NCBI GenBank assembly: GCA_030950835.1
Contig: JAUZQU010000223.1
Location: 1 to 30,705 of the forward strand
Direction: 5' to 3'
Source: Mariprofundaceae bacterium
GTDB lineage: Bacteria; Pseudomonadota; Zetaproteobacteria; Mariprofundales; Mariprofundaceae
Length of the DNA stretch: 30,705 nucleotides
Below are positions 23,435-30,705 of this stretch, piece by piece (within the stretch, counting starts at the first letter, position 1; each line of letters begins with the position of its first letter). The notes beneath the pieces are model-generated. The model did no database searches. It was given only the letters and a program-made list of their open reading frames with translations, and was not told the origin of the DNA. The position numbers and the translations under genes were made by a program.

Positions 23435-24555
23435 AGGGTGGATGGAATTTGATGCGTAAGATTTTGTTATTATTATGTTGTTTCACATGGAATCAAGCTG
23501 GGGCAGCTGGTTTTGCCAATGAAGACCTCACGGCTTCTGGGGCTGGTGTTGCCAATGCTGTGGTGGCAAGTGCCGATGATGTGAGTGCGGCAATGTACAA
23601 CCCTGCAGGTTTGGCTTGGCAGGGTGGTTTGCAAATTTTATTGGGCAATCAATCGCGTTATCGTACGGCTGGGGTGGATGTAAACGGTAGCTCAAGCTCA
23701 GCAGACGTTGGTTTGGCAGATGTGGGACTATTTGCGTTGTCTTGGATGCCCGAGGGTAGTGATTGGGGCGTTTCAGGCGCGATAGTAGTACCATTTTCCA
23801 GTCGTTTGGATTGGAATGATGCGTTTTTAACATCACCACAACAGTTGGGTGGCATGGATATGGAAATGAAACGTTACAGCTTAGACAGTATTTGGCGTAT
23901 ACACAGTGGTTTGGCAGTGTCTTTGGGTGTGGATAGTTATGATAGCCGTGTATTGTTGAATCAGAATGCATCAACCTTTTCAGGTTCGGGCACAGGCGCT
24001 ATAGGGCTACATGCTGGCATGCGTTGGCAAGCGCAACCATTTTGGATGCTGGGTGCTTTTTTGCGTCAAGGTGCAACACTGGACATCACAGCAGGCAACA
24101 ATGTTTTGTCGATACAACTTCCTGATGAGCTTAGCCTTGCAGTTGCCCATGATGTGGATGATTTGTTGCGTGTAGAGCTGGATATTAAACATACCAGATG
24201 GTCTGCGATGTCCGATTGGAATGTGACTGGCTCAGCTTTGTCGCTGGGTTTGGACTTACAAGATACGACGGATGTGTTGTTAGGAGCGACTTGGTATTGG
24301 CGTGATAATACGCAGTTGCGTCTGGGTTATGCTTATGAACAAGCCGCCAATGTTGCGGATGCTTTGCAACCTGCCTTGCTGGATTTAACAGGGCATAGGT
24401 TTTCGGCAGGTTTTGGCGGTATGATGTCTGGAATGCACTTGGATGTTGCGTATTCATGGGTTACATACACAGATACTGATGTTACAGGTACTTGGGCTGG
24501 CAGCTATCAGGATGCACAACAAAGCTTCTTATTCTCTTTAAGTAAGTCATTTTAG
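23431..24555 (+). CDS. FadL/OmpP1-like outer-membrane channel
   Basis: Predicted 14-strand-type outer-membrane barrel related to FadL and TodX, which take up hydrophobic compounds. The 374 residues are short for the family (about 420-450). The mature N-terminus has ASGAGVANAVVASADDVSAAMYNPAGLAW, given here in blocks: the NPAG motif (residues 56-59) is the family's signature hatch element. Beta-strand alternation follows, and the last residue is a phenylalanine after LFSLSK, the expected BAM signal. A signal peptide begins at residue 8 (MRKILLLLCC). The ATG at 23431 has GGAG 7 bases upstream; the ATG at 23452 is an alternative with the tidier signal peptide. The substrate is unknown. Confidence 0.88.
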   Translation: MKGGWNLMRKILLLLCCFTWNQAGAAGFANEDLTASGAGVANAVVASADDVSAAMYNPAGLAWQGGLQILLGNQSRYRTAGVDVNGSSSSADVGLADVGLFALSWMPEGSDWGVSGAIVVPFSSRLDWNDAFLTSPQQLGGMDMEMKRYSLDSIWRIHSGLAVSLGVDSYDSRVLLNQNASTFSGSGTGAIGLHAGMRWQAQPFWMLGAFLRQGATLDITAGNNVLSIQLPDELSLAVAHDVDDLLRVELDIKHTRWSAMSDWNVTGSALSLGLDLQDTTDVLLGATWYWRDNTQLRLGYAYEQAANVADALQPALLDLTGHRFSAGFGGMMSGMHLDVAYSWVTYTDTDVTGTWAGSYQDAQQSFLFSLSKSF

Positions 24556-24580
24556 GGCATTTCAGGGCATTTTAAGGCAT
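24551..24580 (+). repeat. Three tandem 10-bp repeats
   Basis: TTTAGGGCAT, TTCAGGGCAT and TTTAAGGCAT follow each other without a gap. The first copy contains the TAG stop of the FadL-like gene and the last contains the AAGG that can serve as ribosome binding site for the next gene. It is the longest intercistronic gap in this operon (28 nt). It may be a slippage product and a source of variation in translation of the downstream gene. Confidence 0.8.
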
Positions 24581-24583
24581 ATT

Positions 24584-24895
24584 GTGCATCTATATAGTGA
24601 AGCAGAGATACAAAGCATGTTGCCTAAGCTTAACCAAGGTTTAAAAAATACTTGGCTGATTCAAGCAGGTAAGTTGTACAAGAAATTCAGCTTTGCAAAC
24701 TTTAGCCAAGCCTTTTCTTTCATGACCCAAGTGGCTTTGCTGGCTGAAAAAGCCAACCATCATCCTGAATGGTCGAATGTATACCGACACGTTGAAATCC
24801 ATTTGGTGAGCCATGATGTAGGTGGACTATCGGCAAAAGACTTTGAACTTGCCCACAATATTGAGCAGTGTTTAAGCTTAACACAGAAAAAATAG
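24584..24895 (+). CDS. Pterin-4a-carbinolamine dehydratase family protein (PCD/DCoH)
   Basis: Dehydrates 4a-hydroxy-tetrahydropterins in pterin recycling. The 103-residue protein carries the catalytic histidine pair in EKANHHPEW (55-63), then VYRHVEIHL and the family block VSHDVGGLSAKDFELA (75-90). The start is GTG at 24584, with AAGG at 24574-24577 in the last tandem repeat. It sits between the outer-membrane channel and apaG. No phenylalanine hydroxylase (phhA) is nearby, so the enzyme may act in another pterin pathway or as an accessory factor. Stand-alone PCD genes are common in proteobacteria, and the biological role here is open. Its stop TAG overlaps the ribosome binding site of apaG. 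Confidence 0.92.
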   Translation: MHLYSEAEIQSMLPKLNQGLKNTWLIQAGKLYKKFSFANFSQAFSFMTQVALLAEKANHHPEWSNVYRHVEIHLVSHDVGGLSAKDFELAHNIEQCLSLTQKK

Positions 24896-24905
24896 GGGAA
24901 CAGAC

Positions 24906-25271
24906 TTGGAAAACAAGATTGAGGTTGTGGTAAAAGCTGAATATATGGATGAACACTCAAAAGGTGATGAATATGTGTTTACGTATCACATTTCTATTCG
25001 TAATCAGGGCACAAAAGCTGCGCAATTGTTAAGTCGTAAGTGGTTGATTACGGATGCAGACGGGAATATAACCGAAGTGCAAGGTGATGGTGTGATTGGC
25101 GAGCAACCTATCATCCAGCCGCAAGGTGAACATCAATACAGCAGCTTCTCGGTGTTAAAAACACCTGTGGGTTGTATGCAAGGTTCGTATTTGATGCAGG
25201 CTGAAAACGGTGACCTTTTTGAAGCGGAAATTCCAACATTTACCTTGGCTGTGAAGGGTGTATTACACTAA
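24906..25271 (+). CDS. apaG: ApaG domain protein
   Basis: Single-domain immunoglobulin-like protein of 121 residues. It matches ApaG throughout: VVVKAEYMDEHS, YVFTYHISIRNQGTKAAQLLSRKWLITDADG and VQGDGVIGEQPIIQPQGEHQYSSFSVLKTPVGCMQGSY. In enteric bacteria apaG lies with ksgA and apaH and its loss affects cobalt resistance and magnesium efflux, but its molecular function is not settled. The start is TTG at 24906 with a strong AGGGGA six bases upstream, overlapping the previous stop codon. It is the last gene of the long plus-strand operon and converges on the HAD phosphatase, with 24 bases between their stops. Confidence 0.94.
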   Translation: MENKIEVVVKAEYMDEHSKGDEYVFTYHISIRNQGTKAAQLLSRKWLITDADGNITEVQGDGVIGEQPIIQPQGEHQYSSFSVLKTPVGCMQGSYLMQAENGDLFEAEIPTFTLAVKGVLH

Positions 25272-25277
25272 AATACA

Positions 25278-25297
25278 GATAAATGCTGATATTTATC
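25278..25297. terminator. Weak A+T-rich hairpin between convergent genes
   Basis: GATAAAT (25278-25284) and ATTTATC (25291-25297) form a 7-bp stem with a six-base loop. It occupies nearly the whole gap between apaG and the convergent HAD phosphatase gene. There is no following T-tract on either strand and the stem is A+T rich, so termination activity would be weak. It is listed because of its position. Confidence 0.3.
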
Positions 25298-25955
25298 ATG
25301 CCAAAGGTGGAAAAAAGTTCAAGACATCAGCAAATGTATCCAAGACATCAAAAGCACCTTCTTGTCTAAGCACGGATGCAGGTTCAACGCCAAAAGAGAC
25401 ACCTAAAGCACGTACTTGAGCAGCTTTTGCCATCTGAATATCAAAGCGAGAGTCTCCAATCACAGTCGTATGTTCAGGCAAGGCTCCCATCTCTTCCATG
25501 CATTCCAAAGCCATCGCGGGATGGGGTTTAGAGTGGCATAAATCTGCGGTGCGCCAGACAGGAAATAAGCGGTGTAAATCAAATTTGTCCAGCACACGCA
25601 CCAAACCACCACTGGATTTACCTGTCACTACACCCATTTGATAACCACGCTTAGCTAATTCTTCTAAGCTTTGAATCACTTTGGGGTATAAAACCAACGA
25701 AGTTTCTGTAGCCCGATAATTGCTGGCATAGGATTGACCGATAGCTTGTTTGGTGGGGGCATCTAAGCGGTGGGTAGCAAGTTTTTCTACAGCCGCTTGT
25801 AGTGATAAACCAATGATACCCAACACATCTTGATAGTCTGGCTGGGCATAACCATGATCGGAAAATGCCTTTTGCATAGCCAGCGCAATGCTGCCGTGAG
25901 AATCAGTTAAAGTACCATCACAATCAAAGAGAATCAGTTGCACTTCATTCTTCAT
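25296..25955 (-). CDS. HAD-IA family phosphatase (Gph-like)
   Basis: Haloacid-dehalogenase-fold hydrolase of 219 residues. The nucleophile motif is DCDGTLTDS (11-19), followed by a helical cap and the motifs VTGK (110-113), SKPHP (142-146) and GDSRFDIQMAKAA (167-179). It is closest in pattern to the phosphoglycolate phosphatase-like enzymes that accompany rluC in some proteobacteria. The substrate cannot be read from the sequence. It is the last gene of the minus-strand operon and overlaps the DUF4340-like gene by 11 nt, so it is probably cotranscribed with the ABC exporter genes, although a functional link is not evident. Confidence 0.88.
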   Translation of the reverse strand: MKNEVQLILFDCDGTLTDSHGSIALAMQKAFSDHGYAQPDYQDVLGIIGLSLQAAVEKLATHRLDAPTKQAIGQSYASNYRATETSLVLYPKVIQSLEELAKRGYQMGVVTGKSSGGLVRVLDKFDLHRLFPVWRTADLCHSKPHPAMALECMEEMGALPEHTTVIGDSRFDIQMAKAAQVRALGVSFGVEPASVLRQEGAFDVLDTFADVLNFFPPLA

Positions 25956-26481
25956 CGGTATTCTCCAGCCACGATTCTGGGCTACGTCTTACTTGCCACG
26001 TTAAAATTTTATCCACAGTCATCACCCTATTTTCTTCCCACAATCGAAGGTAAGTGCTCACCAATTCAGAGCTAGCTTTACCCACCCATACATGCAATAA
26101 ATCCAAGCCTTGTGCATCCAACAGTTGAACGTGTATATCTTGCTTGCTGACTGAAAAACGCGCGAAATATTGCGGTGTATTGCTGACTACACGTTTGATT
26201 TGCATGTCCTGTAAGTCTGTTAAGAGTTGTTCAATGCTTTGCTGATTGAAAGTCTGCTCTGCTGCCTTATTTTGCCATAATTGACCTTGGCGATAGGCTT
26301 GTAAGATGTGTTTATCGTGGTTGAAGATGTTGATTTGGCTGACATCTGCCACTTTCCATAGGGGAAGAGCAGGTAAATGTTGTGTAGTAGGTTGCGGTTG
26401 TTGTTGCCAAATTAGTGCTGCAAGCAACAACAATAAAACAGCACTTGCCCAAATAGCTGCCTTTTTACTTATGAAGTTCAT
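25945..26481 (-). CDS. DUF4340-like membrane-anchored protein
   Basis: The 178-residue protein has one N-terminal membrane helix (about residues 10-25) and a periplasmic part. The pattern LWKVADVSQINIFNHDKHILQAYRQGQLW, read in blocks, is the repeated strand arrangement of DUF4340 proteins (xVxxIxI...G...L.r..g.W), followed by a helix with QSIEQLLTDLQ. The family regularly accompanies GldG-like ABC components, and this gene overlaps the GldG-like gene by 4 nt. It is shorter than typical DUF4340 proteins (often over 300 residues), so it probably has only one repeat unit. Its function is unknown; it may be an accessory to the exporter. Confidence 0.72.
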   Translation of the reverse strand: MNFISKKAAIWASAVLLLLLAALIWQQQPQPTTQHLPALPLWKVADVSQINIFNHDKHILQAYRQGQLWQNKAAEQTFNQQSIEQLLTDLQDMQIKRVVSNTPQYFARFSVSKQDIHVQLLDAQGLDLLHVWVGKASSELVSTYLRLWEENRVMTVDKILTWQVRRSPESWLENTDEE

Positions 26482-28055
26482 GATGAACCCAACCTACGTT
26501 GACGCAAAAACCACCAGCGCCACAAACCAAGCAGCAACAACACACTAGGCAAAGCAAAAACCCATAAAGCTTTGAAAAAGCTACGTTCGGCTTGGCTTAA
26601 AGGCTCTAAAGGACGCTGACTTACCCCTAGAGAACGTAAGTCAATCAATGCCTCATCATGGCTTAACCAATCCAACATGTTTAAAATCAACACAGTATTA
26701 TCACCTTCGATAAATTCATTGTCCAACAAGGCTGCTGAACCTGCGATTAACAAACGTCCGCTTTGAGTGTGCTTTTGATGCTGTTGACCTTGAGGCAAAA
26801 CAATACCAGCAGGTGTTTGCTCAAAGGCGGAGTCCATCTTGCCTTCTTGCACCAACATCATTGCCGAGGGGCGCAAGGTTAAACCGTTAAAACGCTCGCG
26901 CATAGCCAGCAAAGGATTGACATCAAAAGGTGGGCCAGATTGTGTGGCAGACCATTCGGATGATGTGAGTAAGGTGTGTCTGTCTGCGCTGGGGTTGACC
27001 CATAATAAAGGTGCAGCAAAAGGCATGGATACTGTTTCTAAACCTTGGCTAATTACATGTTGTTGATTGATATTCACCACATTGACAATAAAAGGAAAGT
27101 CCACCACCGAGCGAAAAGCAAAACCACCTTGCTGCTGGTTGACCGTAATCCGACTGGCTTGTTGATCCATGATTAAACCCGGTTCAACGGAGATGCCCAA
27201 ATCGCTGAGCAACCAAGTATGGGCATAAGCATCAGTGGGCAAGACTGAAAACCCCATGCTTAAATTGGGTTCCACATTAGCCGCCAAGACAAACACGCTG
27301 CCTCCAGACATGCGGAATTGATCCAAATGATAACGAAAGGCTTCACTTGGAGCTTGATTGAGACCATTTACAATCAATACTTGGGCATCATCGGGCAGCA
27401 ATGTATGTGTTAAGTCTACGTCCATGAAATCATAATCATCTTCAAGCAGTTGGCTTAATGTTTCGAGTTGGGATACATTTTTAGCCCCAAAACCAGAAGC
27501 AACGGCGATGCGTTGCCTGCCTTTACCGCTGATTTTTTTAATTTTTCGGGTTAAAAGGTATTCAAAACCTGCATCGGTTTGTACCACAGGGATGATTTCT
27601 TGCTGATCAAGGTATTCAATGATGATAGCCAAGTAACCTTGCCGCACTTGCGCTCTGTCATCTTCAATCACTTGCACTTGCACCTTGGGTACGTTCAAAG
27701 CGGTTAATGATGCTTCGATGTTAGGGTCGTCCGCTGGGTCAATCATTTCATAACCAATATGACCTTGACCAACATCACGGTAAGCCATCAGTTTATCTTC
27801 GATAAATTGTTGTAGTTGCCCGTAAGGCTGGGGTAAATCAGCTGTAAAATAGGCTTTGATTTGTATGGGTTCGTCCAAATCTTGTAAGACTTTTAAAGTG
27901 GACGGCGACAAGCTAGAGGTTTGGTTATCGCTCCAATCACTACGTATATGAGAGCCAGATGCCAAAGCAAACAACAATATACAAGCTGCGATCAGCCAAA
28001 TTAAAGATAAACAACTTTGGCGACGAATACGGATACGTTGATCAATATGCTTCAT
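26478..28055 (-). CDS. GldG-like extracytoplasmic component of an ABC-2 exporter
   Basis: The 525-residue protein has an N-terminal membrane helix (about 14-36) and a C-terminal one (about 497-517), with a large extracytoplasmic part between them. The beginning of that domain (LKVLQDLDEPIQIKAYFTADLP) and DDYDFMDVDLTHTLLPDDAQVLIVNGL match the GldG/ABC-type uncharacterised transport domain. Such proteins pair with ABC-2 permeases in gliding bacteria, but most bacteria carrying them do not glide. It lies 1 nt after the permease gene and overlaps the DUF4340-like gene by 4 nt. Export of an unknown envelope compound or protein-complex assembly is inferred. Confidence 0.85.
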   Translation of the reverse strand: MKHIDQRIRIRRQSCLSLIWLIAACILLFALASGSHIRSDWSDNQTSSLSPSTLKVLQDLDEPIQIKAYFTADLPQPYGQLQQFIEDKLMAYRDVGQGHIGYEMIDPADDPNIEASLTALNVPKVQVQVIEDDRAQVRQGYLAIIIEYLDQQEIIPVVQTDAGFEYLLTRKIKKISGKGRQRIAVASGFGAKNVSQLETLSQLLEDDYDFMDVDLTHTLLPDDAQVLIVNGLNQAPSEAFRYHLDQFRMSGGSVFVLAANVEPNLSMGFSVLPTDAYAHTWLLSDLGISVEPGLIMDQQASRITVNQQQGGFAFRSVVDFPFIVNVVNINQQHVISQGLETVSMPFAAPLLWVNPSADRHTLLTSSEWSATQSGPPFDVNPLLAMRERFNGLTLRPSAMMLVQEGKMDSAFEQTPAGIVLPQGQQHQKHTQSGRLLIAGSAALLDNEFIEGDNTVLILNMLDWLSHDEALIDLRSLGVSQRPLEPLSQAERSFFKALWVFALPSVLLLLGLWRWWFLRQRRLGSS

Positions 28056-28056
28056 C

Positions 28057-28767
28057 TTAACGCCACCTCCTGCGTTCTAATTCAAACCAACTTAATGCCA
28101 GAAAGATGATGGTCAAAGCCATGAATAACACCACATCAGCCAAGCTAACTACACCGCGCAACATGTTTTGAAAGTGGTTGATAGGGCCAAGCATCACAAC
28201 CACATCTTGCAAGGCTGGAGATAAGGTTGGGGCAACTTGAGTCAGTAGAAATAAGCTTAACAATAAGATTAGTCCTACAATATAAGCGACCATAGCATGG
28301 CTGGTCAGCGCAGATGCATACAAACAGATGGCAGAGAAACTCGCCGCCAACAACCATGCCGCCAAATATGCAGCAGCGATTAAACCTGCATCCACATCGC
28401 CCAATAATGCAAGGCTGAGTGGATACAATACGGTGAGCAACAATAATGCACTCAAATGCCCCATTAAACTGCAATATTTACCCAAAACCAGCTCAATGGT
28501 GCGCGTGGGCATGGTGGCTAAGAGTTCGTAGGTGCCATCTTTTCGTTCATCGGCAAACAAACGCATTGCCATGGCAGGAATGAAAAAGATGTACAATAAG
28601 GGTAACATCGCAAACCAATGCCGCATATCCGCTTGTCCATTTAAAAATAAATTACTACCAAAGAAAAAACCCGACGCCAATAAAAAAGCAATGGATACCA
28701 CATAACCTTGGGGTGTATCGAGGTTAATGCGCCATTCTTTCTGACATAATGCCCAAATTACGTGCAT
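28057..28767 (-). CDS. ABC-2 type transporter permease (GldF-like)
   Basis: Integral membrane protein of 236 residues with six predicted helices (about 20-40, 50-70, 100-125, 130-155, 160-185 and 205-228). The N-terminus (ALCQKEWRINLDTPQGYV) and FADERKDGTYELLATMPTRTIELVLGKY after helix two are the usual ABC-2 permease features. It overlaps the ATPase gene by 10 nt and is followed within 1 nt by the GldG-like gene. Together with the ATPase it should form an exporter resembling GldAFG. The substrate is unknown. Confidence 0.9.
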   Translation of the reverse strand: MHVIWALCQKEWRINLDTPQGYVVSIAFLLASGFFFGSNLFLNGQADMRHWFAMLPLLYIFFIPAMAMRLFADERKDGTYELLATMPTRTIELVLGKYCSLMGHLSALLLLTVLYPLSLALLGDVDAGLIAAAYLAAWLLAASFSAICLYASALTSHAMVAYIVGLILLLSLFLLTQVAPTLSPALQDVVVMLGPINHFQNMLRGVVSLADVVLFMALTIIFLALSWFELERRRWR

Positions 28768-29702
28768 GATGTACCCCCTGTAAGTTCGCGGAACACATCT
28801 TCTAAGGATGCTTTTTCTTGCCGCATTTCTAGTAATACGGCTTGTGTAGCGACGGCAGCATGAAAAGTCGCCTCTGCCAAAGCAGATGAGGCATCGGGAT
28901 GGTAAAATTGATAACGCGTATCACCATTATCCAAGCTTTCACGATGTTGAATTTCTAAGTTGGAAAAAGTGCTGCTTAAATGGTTGCATAATTGTTCGCC
29001 AGAGCCTTGAATGGTGACGTGTAAAAGCAGCCCACCTTGCGCTTGTTTGGTAAGCTCGGCTGGTGTTCCCAAGGCTTGTAATTGCCCTTGATCAATAATC
29101 ATGATTCTATCACATACAGCCTCGACTTCAGGCAAAATATGTGAAGATAATAAGACTGTCTTTTGCCCAGCTAAACGCCGAATCAAATGCCTTATTTCAA
29201 TGATTTGATTAGGGTCTAAGCCAGTTGTGGGTTCATCAAGAATCAGACATTTTGGGTCGTGCAACATGCTTGCTGCTAGCCCTACACGTTGTCTAAAACC
29301 TTTGGATAATTCTTCAATGCGGCGAAACATGACTTGTTCCAAACCACAAGCCTTACTCATTTCTGCGACTTTATCTTGGCAGGTGGCAGGTGGTAACCCG
29401 TGCATCTTGCCAATGAATTGTAAATAAGCATCCACATCCAATTCATGATAAGATGGTGCATGTTCAGGTAAATAACCGACCAAACGGCGTACTTGCAAAG
29501 ACTGGCTTAAACTCAAACCATGAATCGTGGCATCACCCGATGATGGCGGTAAAAAGCAGGTCAACATCTTCATGGTGGTGGATTTTCCAGCCCCATTAGG
29601 GCCTAACAACCCCATGACTTCGCCTTGTTGCACTTCAAAACTCAAATTTTGTACGGCAAATGATGTGCCATATTGTCTACAAAGGTGATCCGCTTTTATC
29701 AT
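28758..29702 (-). CDS. ABC transporter ATP-binding protein (GldA-like)
   Basis: Nucleotide-binding subunit of the exporter encoded with the next two genes. The 314-residue protein has Walker A GPNGAGKS (34-41), the signature LSKGF (132-136), Walker B with DEPTTGLDP (156-164) and the switch histidine His188 (SSHIL). A C-terminal extension of about 90 residues (after 215) has the ferredoxin-like pattern found in ABC-2 exporter ATPases. It is the first gene of a five-gene minus-strand operon. The ATG at 29702 lacks a visible Shine-Dalgarno sequence. The promoter must lie in the 166-nt divergent region shared with dbpA. Confidence 0.93.
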   Translation of the reverse strand: MIKADHLCRQYGTSFAVQNLSFEVQQGEVMGLLGPNGAGKSTTMKMLTCFLPPSSGDATIHGLSLSQSLQVRRLVGYLPEHAPSYHELDVDAYLQFIGKMHGLPPATCQDKVAEMSKACGLEQVMFRRIEELSKGFRQRVGLAASMLHDPKCLILDEPTTGLDPNQIIEIRHLIRRLAGQKTVLLSSHILPEVEAVCDRIMIIDQGQLQALGTPAELTKQAQGGLLLHVTIQGSGEQLCNHLSSTFSNLEIQHRESLDNGDTRYQFYHPDASSALAEATFHAAVATQAVLLEMRQEKASLEDVFRELTGGTSCT

Positions 29703-29752
29703 GGTCAGAAGGTTAAAAAATTAGCGGTGAATTTCAAGTTTTAATTGCTATG

Positions 29753-29809
29753 AAGCTGCTCTAGGCTTGCATTAAAACTGGTGTATGGTTGCAAGGATAA
29801 AAGCAGCTT
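29753..29809 (+). other. Nested stem-loop in the ABC-dbpA divergent region
   Basis: AAGCTGCT (29753-29760) is complementary to AGCAGCTT (29802-29809). Inside it, CTTGCA (29766-29771) is complementary to TGCAAG (29790-29795). The two stems are separated by a 5/6-base internal loop and close an 18-base terminal loop. Nested perfect pairing of this kind suggests a folded leader RNA, most naturally of dbpA, whose start is 60 bases downstream. A pair of inverted operator sites in DNA is the alternative. There is no T-tract. Confidence 0.4.
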
Positions 29810-29868
29810 GTATCGTGCTTGCTTTACCACCCTTAAAAAAAGAACTTATGCACAACAGGACATGACCA

Positions 29869-30705
29869 GTGAAAGCAACATCCTTTTCAGATTTGACCTT
29901 GAAAGACGTATTACGCGATAACCTCGATACCTTGGGTTATACCAAGATGACCGATATTCAAGCGCAAAGCTTGCCTTGGATGCTGCAAGGGCAAGATGTG
30001 ATTGCCCAAGCTGAAACAGGCTCTGGAAAAACGGCAGCTTTTGCATTGTCGCTATTGCAAAAGCTGGATGTAGACAATCTTCAACCTCAAGCTTTGGTGC
30101 TTTGCCCAACCCGTGAACTGGCTGATCAGGTTGCCAAAGAAATTCGCCGCCTTGCCCGCAGCCTTGAAAACATCAAAGTGCTGACGTTATGTGGCGGTAT
30201 GCCTATCAAAGCACAAATCTCATCTTTGGTATTTGGCGCACATATTGTGGTGGGAACACCGGGTCGTATTCAAGATCATATTCAACGTGCTTCAATCAAG
30301 CTGGATGGTGTGCAGACTTTGGTTTTGGATGAGGCAGATAGGATGTTGGATATGGGTTTTGTGGATGCTATCCAGCAGATTAGCCAACATTTGCCAGCAT
30401 CGCGACAAAGCCTGCTTTTTAGTGCTACATACTCTGCAAAAGTCAAAAATATGGCTAAAAAGATGCTTAAAACCCCCAAAGTCATCAAAGTTGCCTCGAT
30501 TCATGATAACCAAAGCATTGAACAACACTTTTTTGAAGTAAAACGACCCACAGAAAAGCTGGATGCGTTACGTCGCGTATTGTTGGATAGCCAGTCTGAA
30601 TCTACGGTGGTTTTTTGTAATACCAAACATGAAGCGCAAGTGGTGACCGATAGTTTGATTGCCGATGGTTTTAGTGCTTTGGATTTAACGGGTGATTTAG
30701 AGCAC
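29869..30705 (+). CDS. dbpA: ATP-dependent RNA helicase DbpA, 5' part
   Basis: DEAD-box helicase that acts on 23S rRNA during 50S assembly. 279 codons are present and the frame is open to the window end, so the gene is cut by the window and not broken. Motifs: AETGSGKT (48-55), PTREL (80-84), TPGR (130-133), DEAD (154-157) and SAT (185-187), then the start of the second RecA domain (VVFCNTKHEAQ, LTGDLEH). ALVLCPTRELADQV, KVLTLCGG and the GDLE motif are closer to DbpA than to other DEAD-box helicases. The RNA-binding domain that would prove specificity lies beyond the window. The start is GTG with AGGA 8 bases upstream; an ATG seven bases earlier is out of frame. Confidence 0.9.
   Translation, partial: MKATSFSDLTLKDVLRDNLDTLGYTKMTDIQAQSLPWMLQGQDVIAQAETGSGKTAAFALSLLQKLDVDNLQPQALVLCPTRELADQVAKEIRRLARSLENIKVLTLCGGMPIKAQISSLVFGAHIVVGTPGRIQDHIQRASIKLDGVQTLVLDEADRMLDMGFVDAIQQISQHLPASRQSLLFSATYSAKVKNMAKKMLKTPKVIKVASIHDNQSIEQHFFEVKRPTEKLDALRRVLLDSQSESTVVFCNTKHEAQVVTDSLIADGFSALDLTGDLEH

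Noticed and set aside
29703..29868. tRNA or small RNA gene in the divergent region
   Set aside because: No cloverleaf arms or T-loop consensus; only the nested stem listed separately.
1..30705. CRISPR array, rRNA operon or prophage genes
   Set aside because: No regularly spaced repeats, no rRNA sequence and no phage structural or integrase genes were seen.

Overview
The window looks like chromosomal DNA of a Gram-negative, proteobacteria-like organism. The evidence is an outer-membrane and lipoprotein apparatus (LolA, a FadL-type barrel), AmpD, FtsK with a winged-helix gamma tail, ApaG, DbpA, HslU and the rimP-nusA-ylxR-infB-rbfA-truB order. RNase J downstream of truB, where gamma- and betaproteobacteria usually carry rpsO-pnp, points away from those classes. 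A zetaproteobacterial origin fits, but that is an inference from gene content and was not tested. Base composition is moderate (mid-40s % G+C by eye); the first 1.2 kb is visibly more A+T rich.

Layout. (1) 1-1297: an accessory patch. A StbD/StbE-like (Phd/YefM + RelE) toxin-antitoxin pair sits between two long inverted repeat arms, with nested palindromes at the outer edges and an attC-like hairpin plus GTTATGCC/GGCATAAC boundaries, which suggest a mobile gene cassette. (2) 1298-4020, minus strand: birA-coaX-(SPOR-like protein)-ampD, joined by short overlaps. (3) 4124-8381, minus strand: a Ste24-type membrane protease, a fold-type III PLP decarboxylase, hslU (translationally overlapping the decarboxylase and without hslV beside it) and a ynfA-family membrane protein. 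(4) 8438-9481, minus strand: a secreted TolB-like beta-propeller protein.

(5) 9698-25271, plus strand: one tightly packed series of fifteen genes, rimP-nusA-ylxR-infB-rbfA-nrnA-truB-ppi-pyrE-rnj-ftsK-lolA-fadL-like-PCD-apaG, with no internal gap above 28 nt and a hairpin plus T-tract attenuator in its leader. It links transcription and translation factors to RNA turnover, pyrimidine synthesis, chromosome segregation and outer-membrane biogenesis. (6) 25296-29702, minus strand: a Gld-like ABC exporter operon (ATPase, ABC-2 permease, GldG-like protein, DUF4340-like protein) ending in a HAD phosphatase. (7) 29869 to the window end: the 5' part of dbpA, behind a nested stem-loop in the divergent intergenic region.

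Most of the window is ordinary core genome. The parts that deserve a second look are the inverted-repeat toxin-antitoxin cassette at the left end, a cyclophilin gene with two plausible start sites that would give periplasmic and cytoplasmic forms, and the hslU-decarboxylase linkage.
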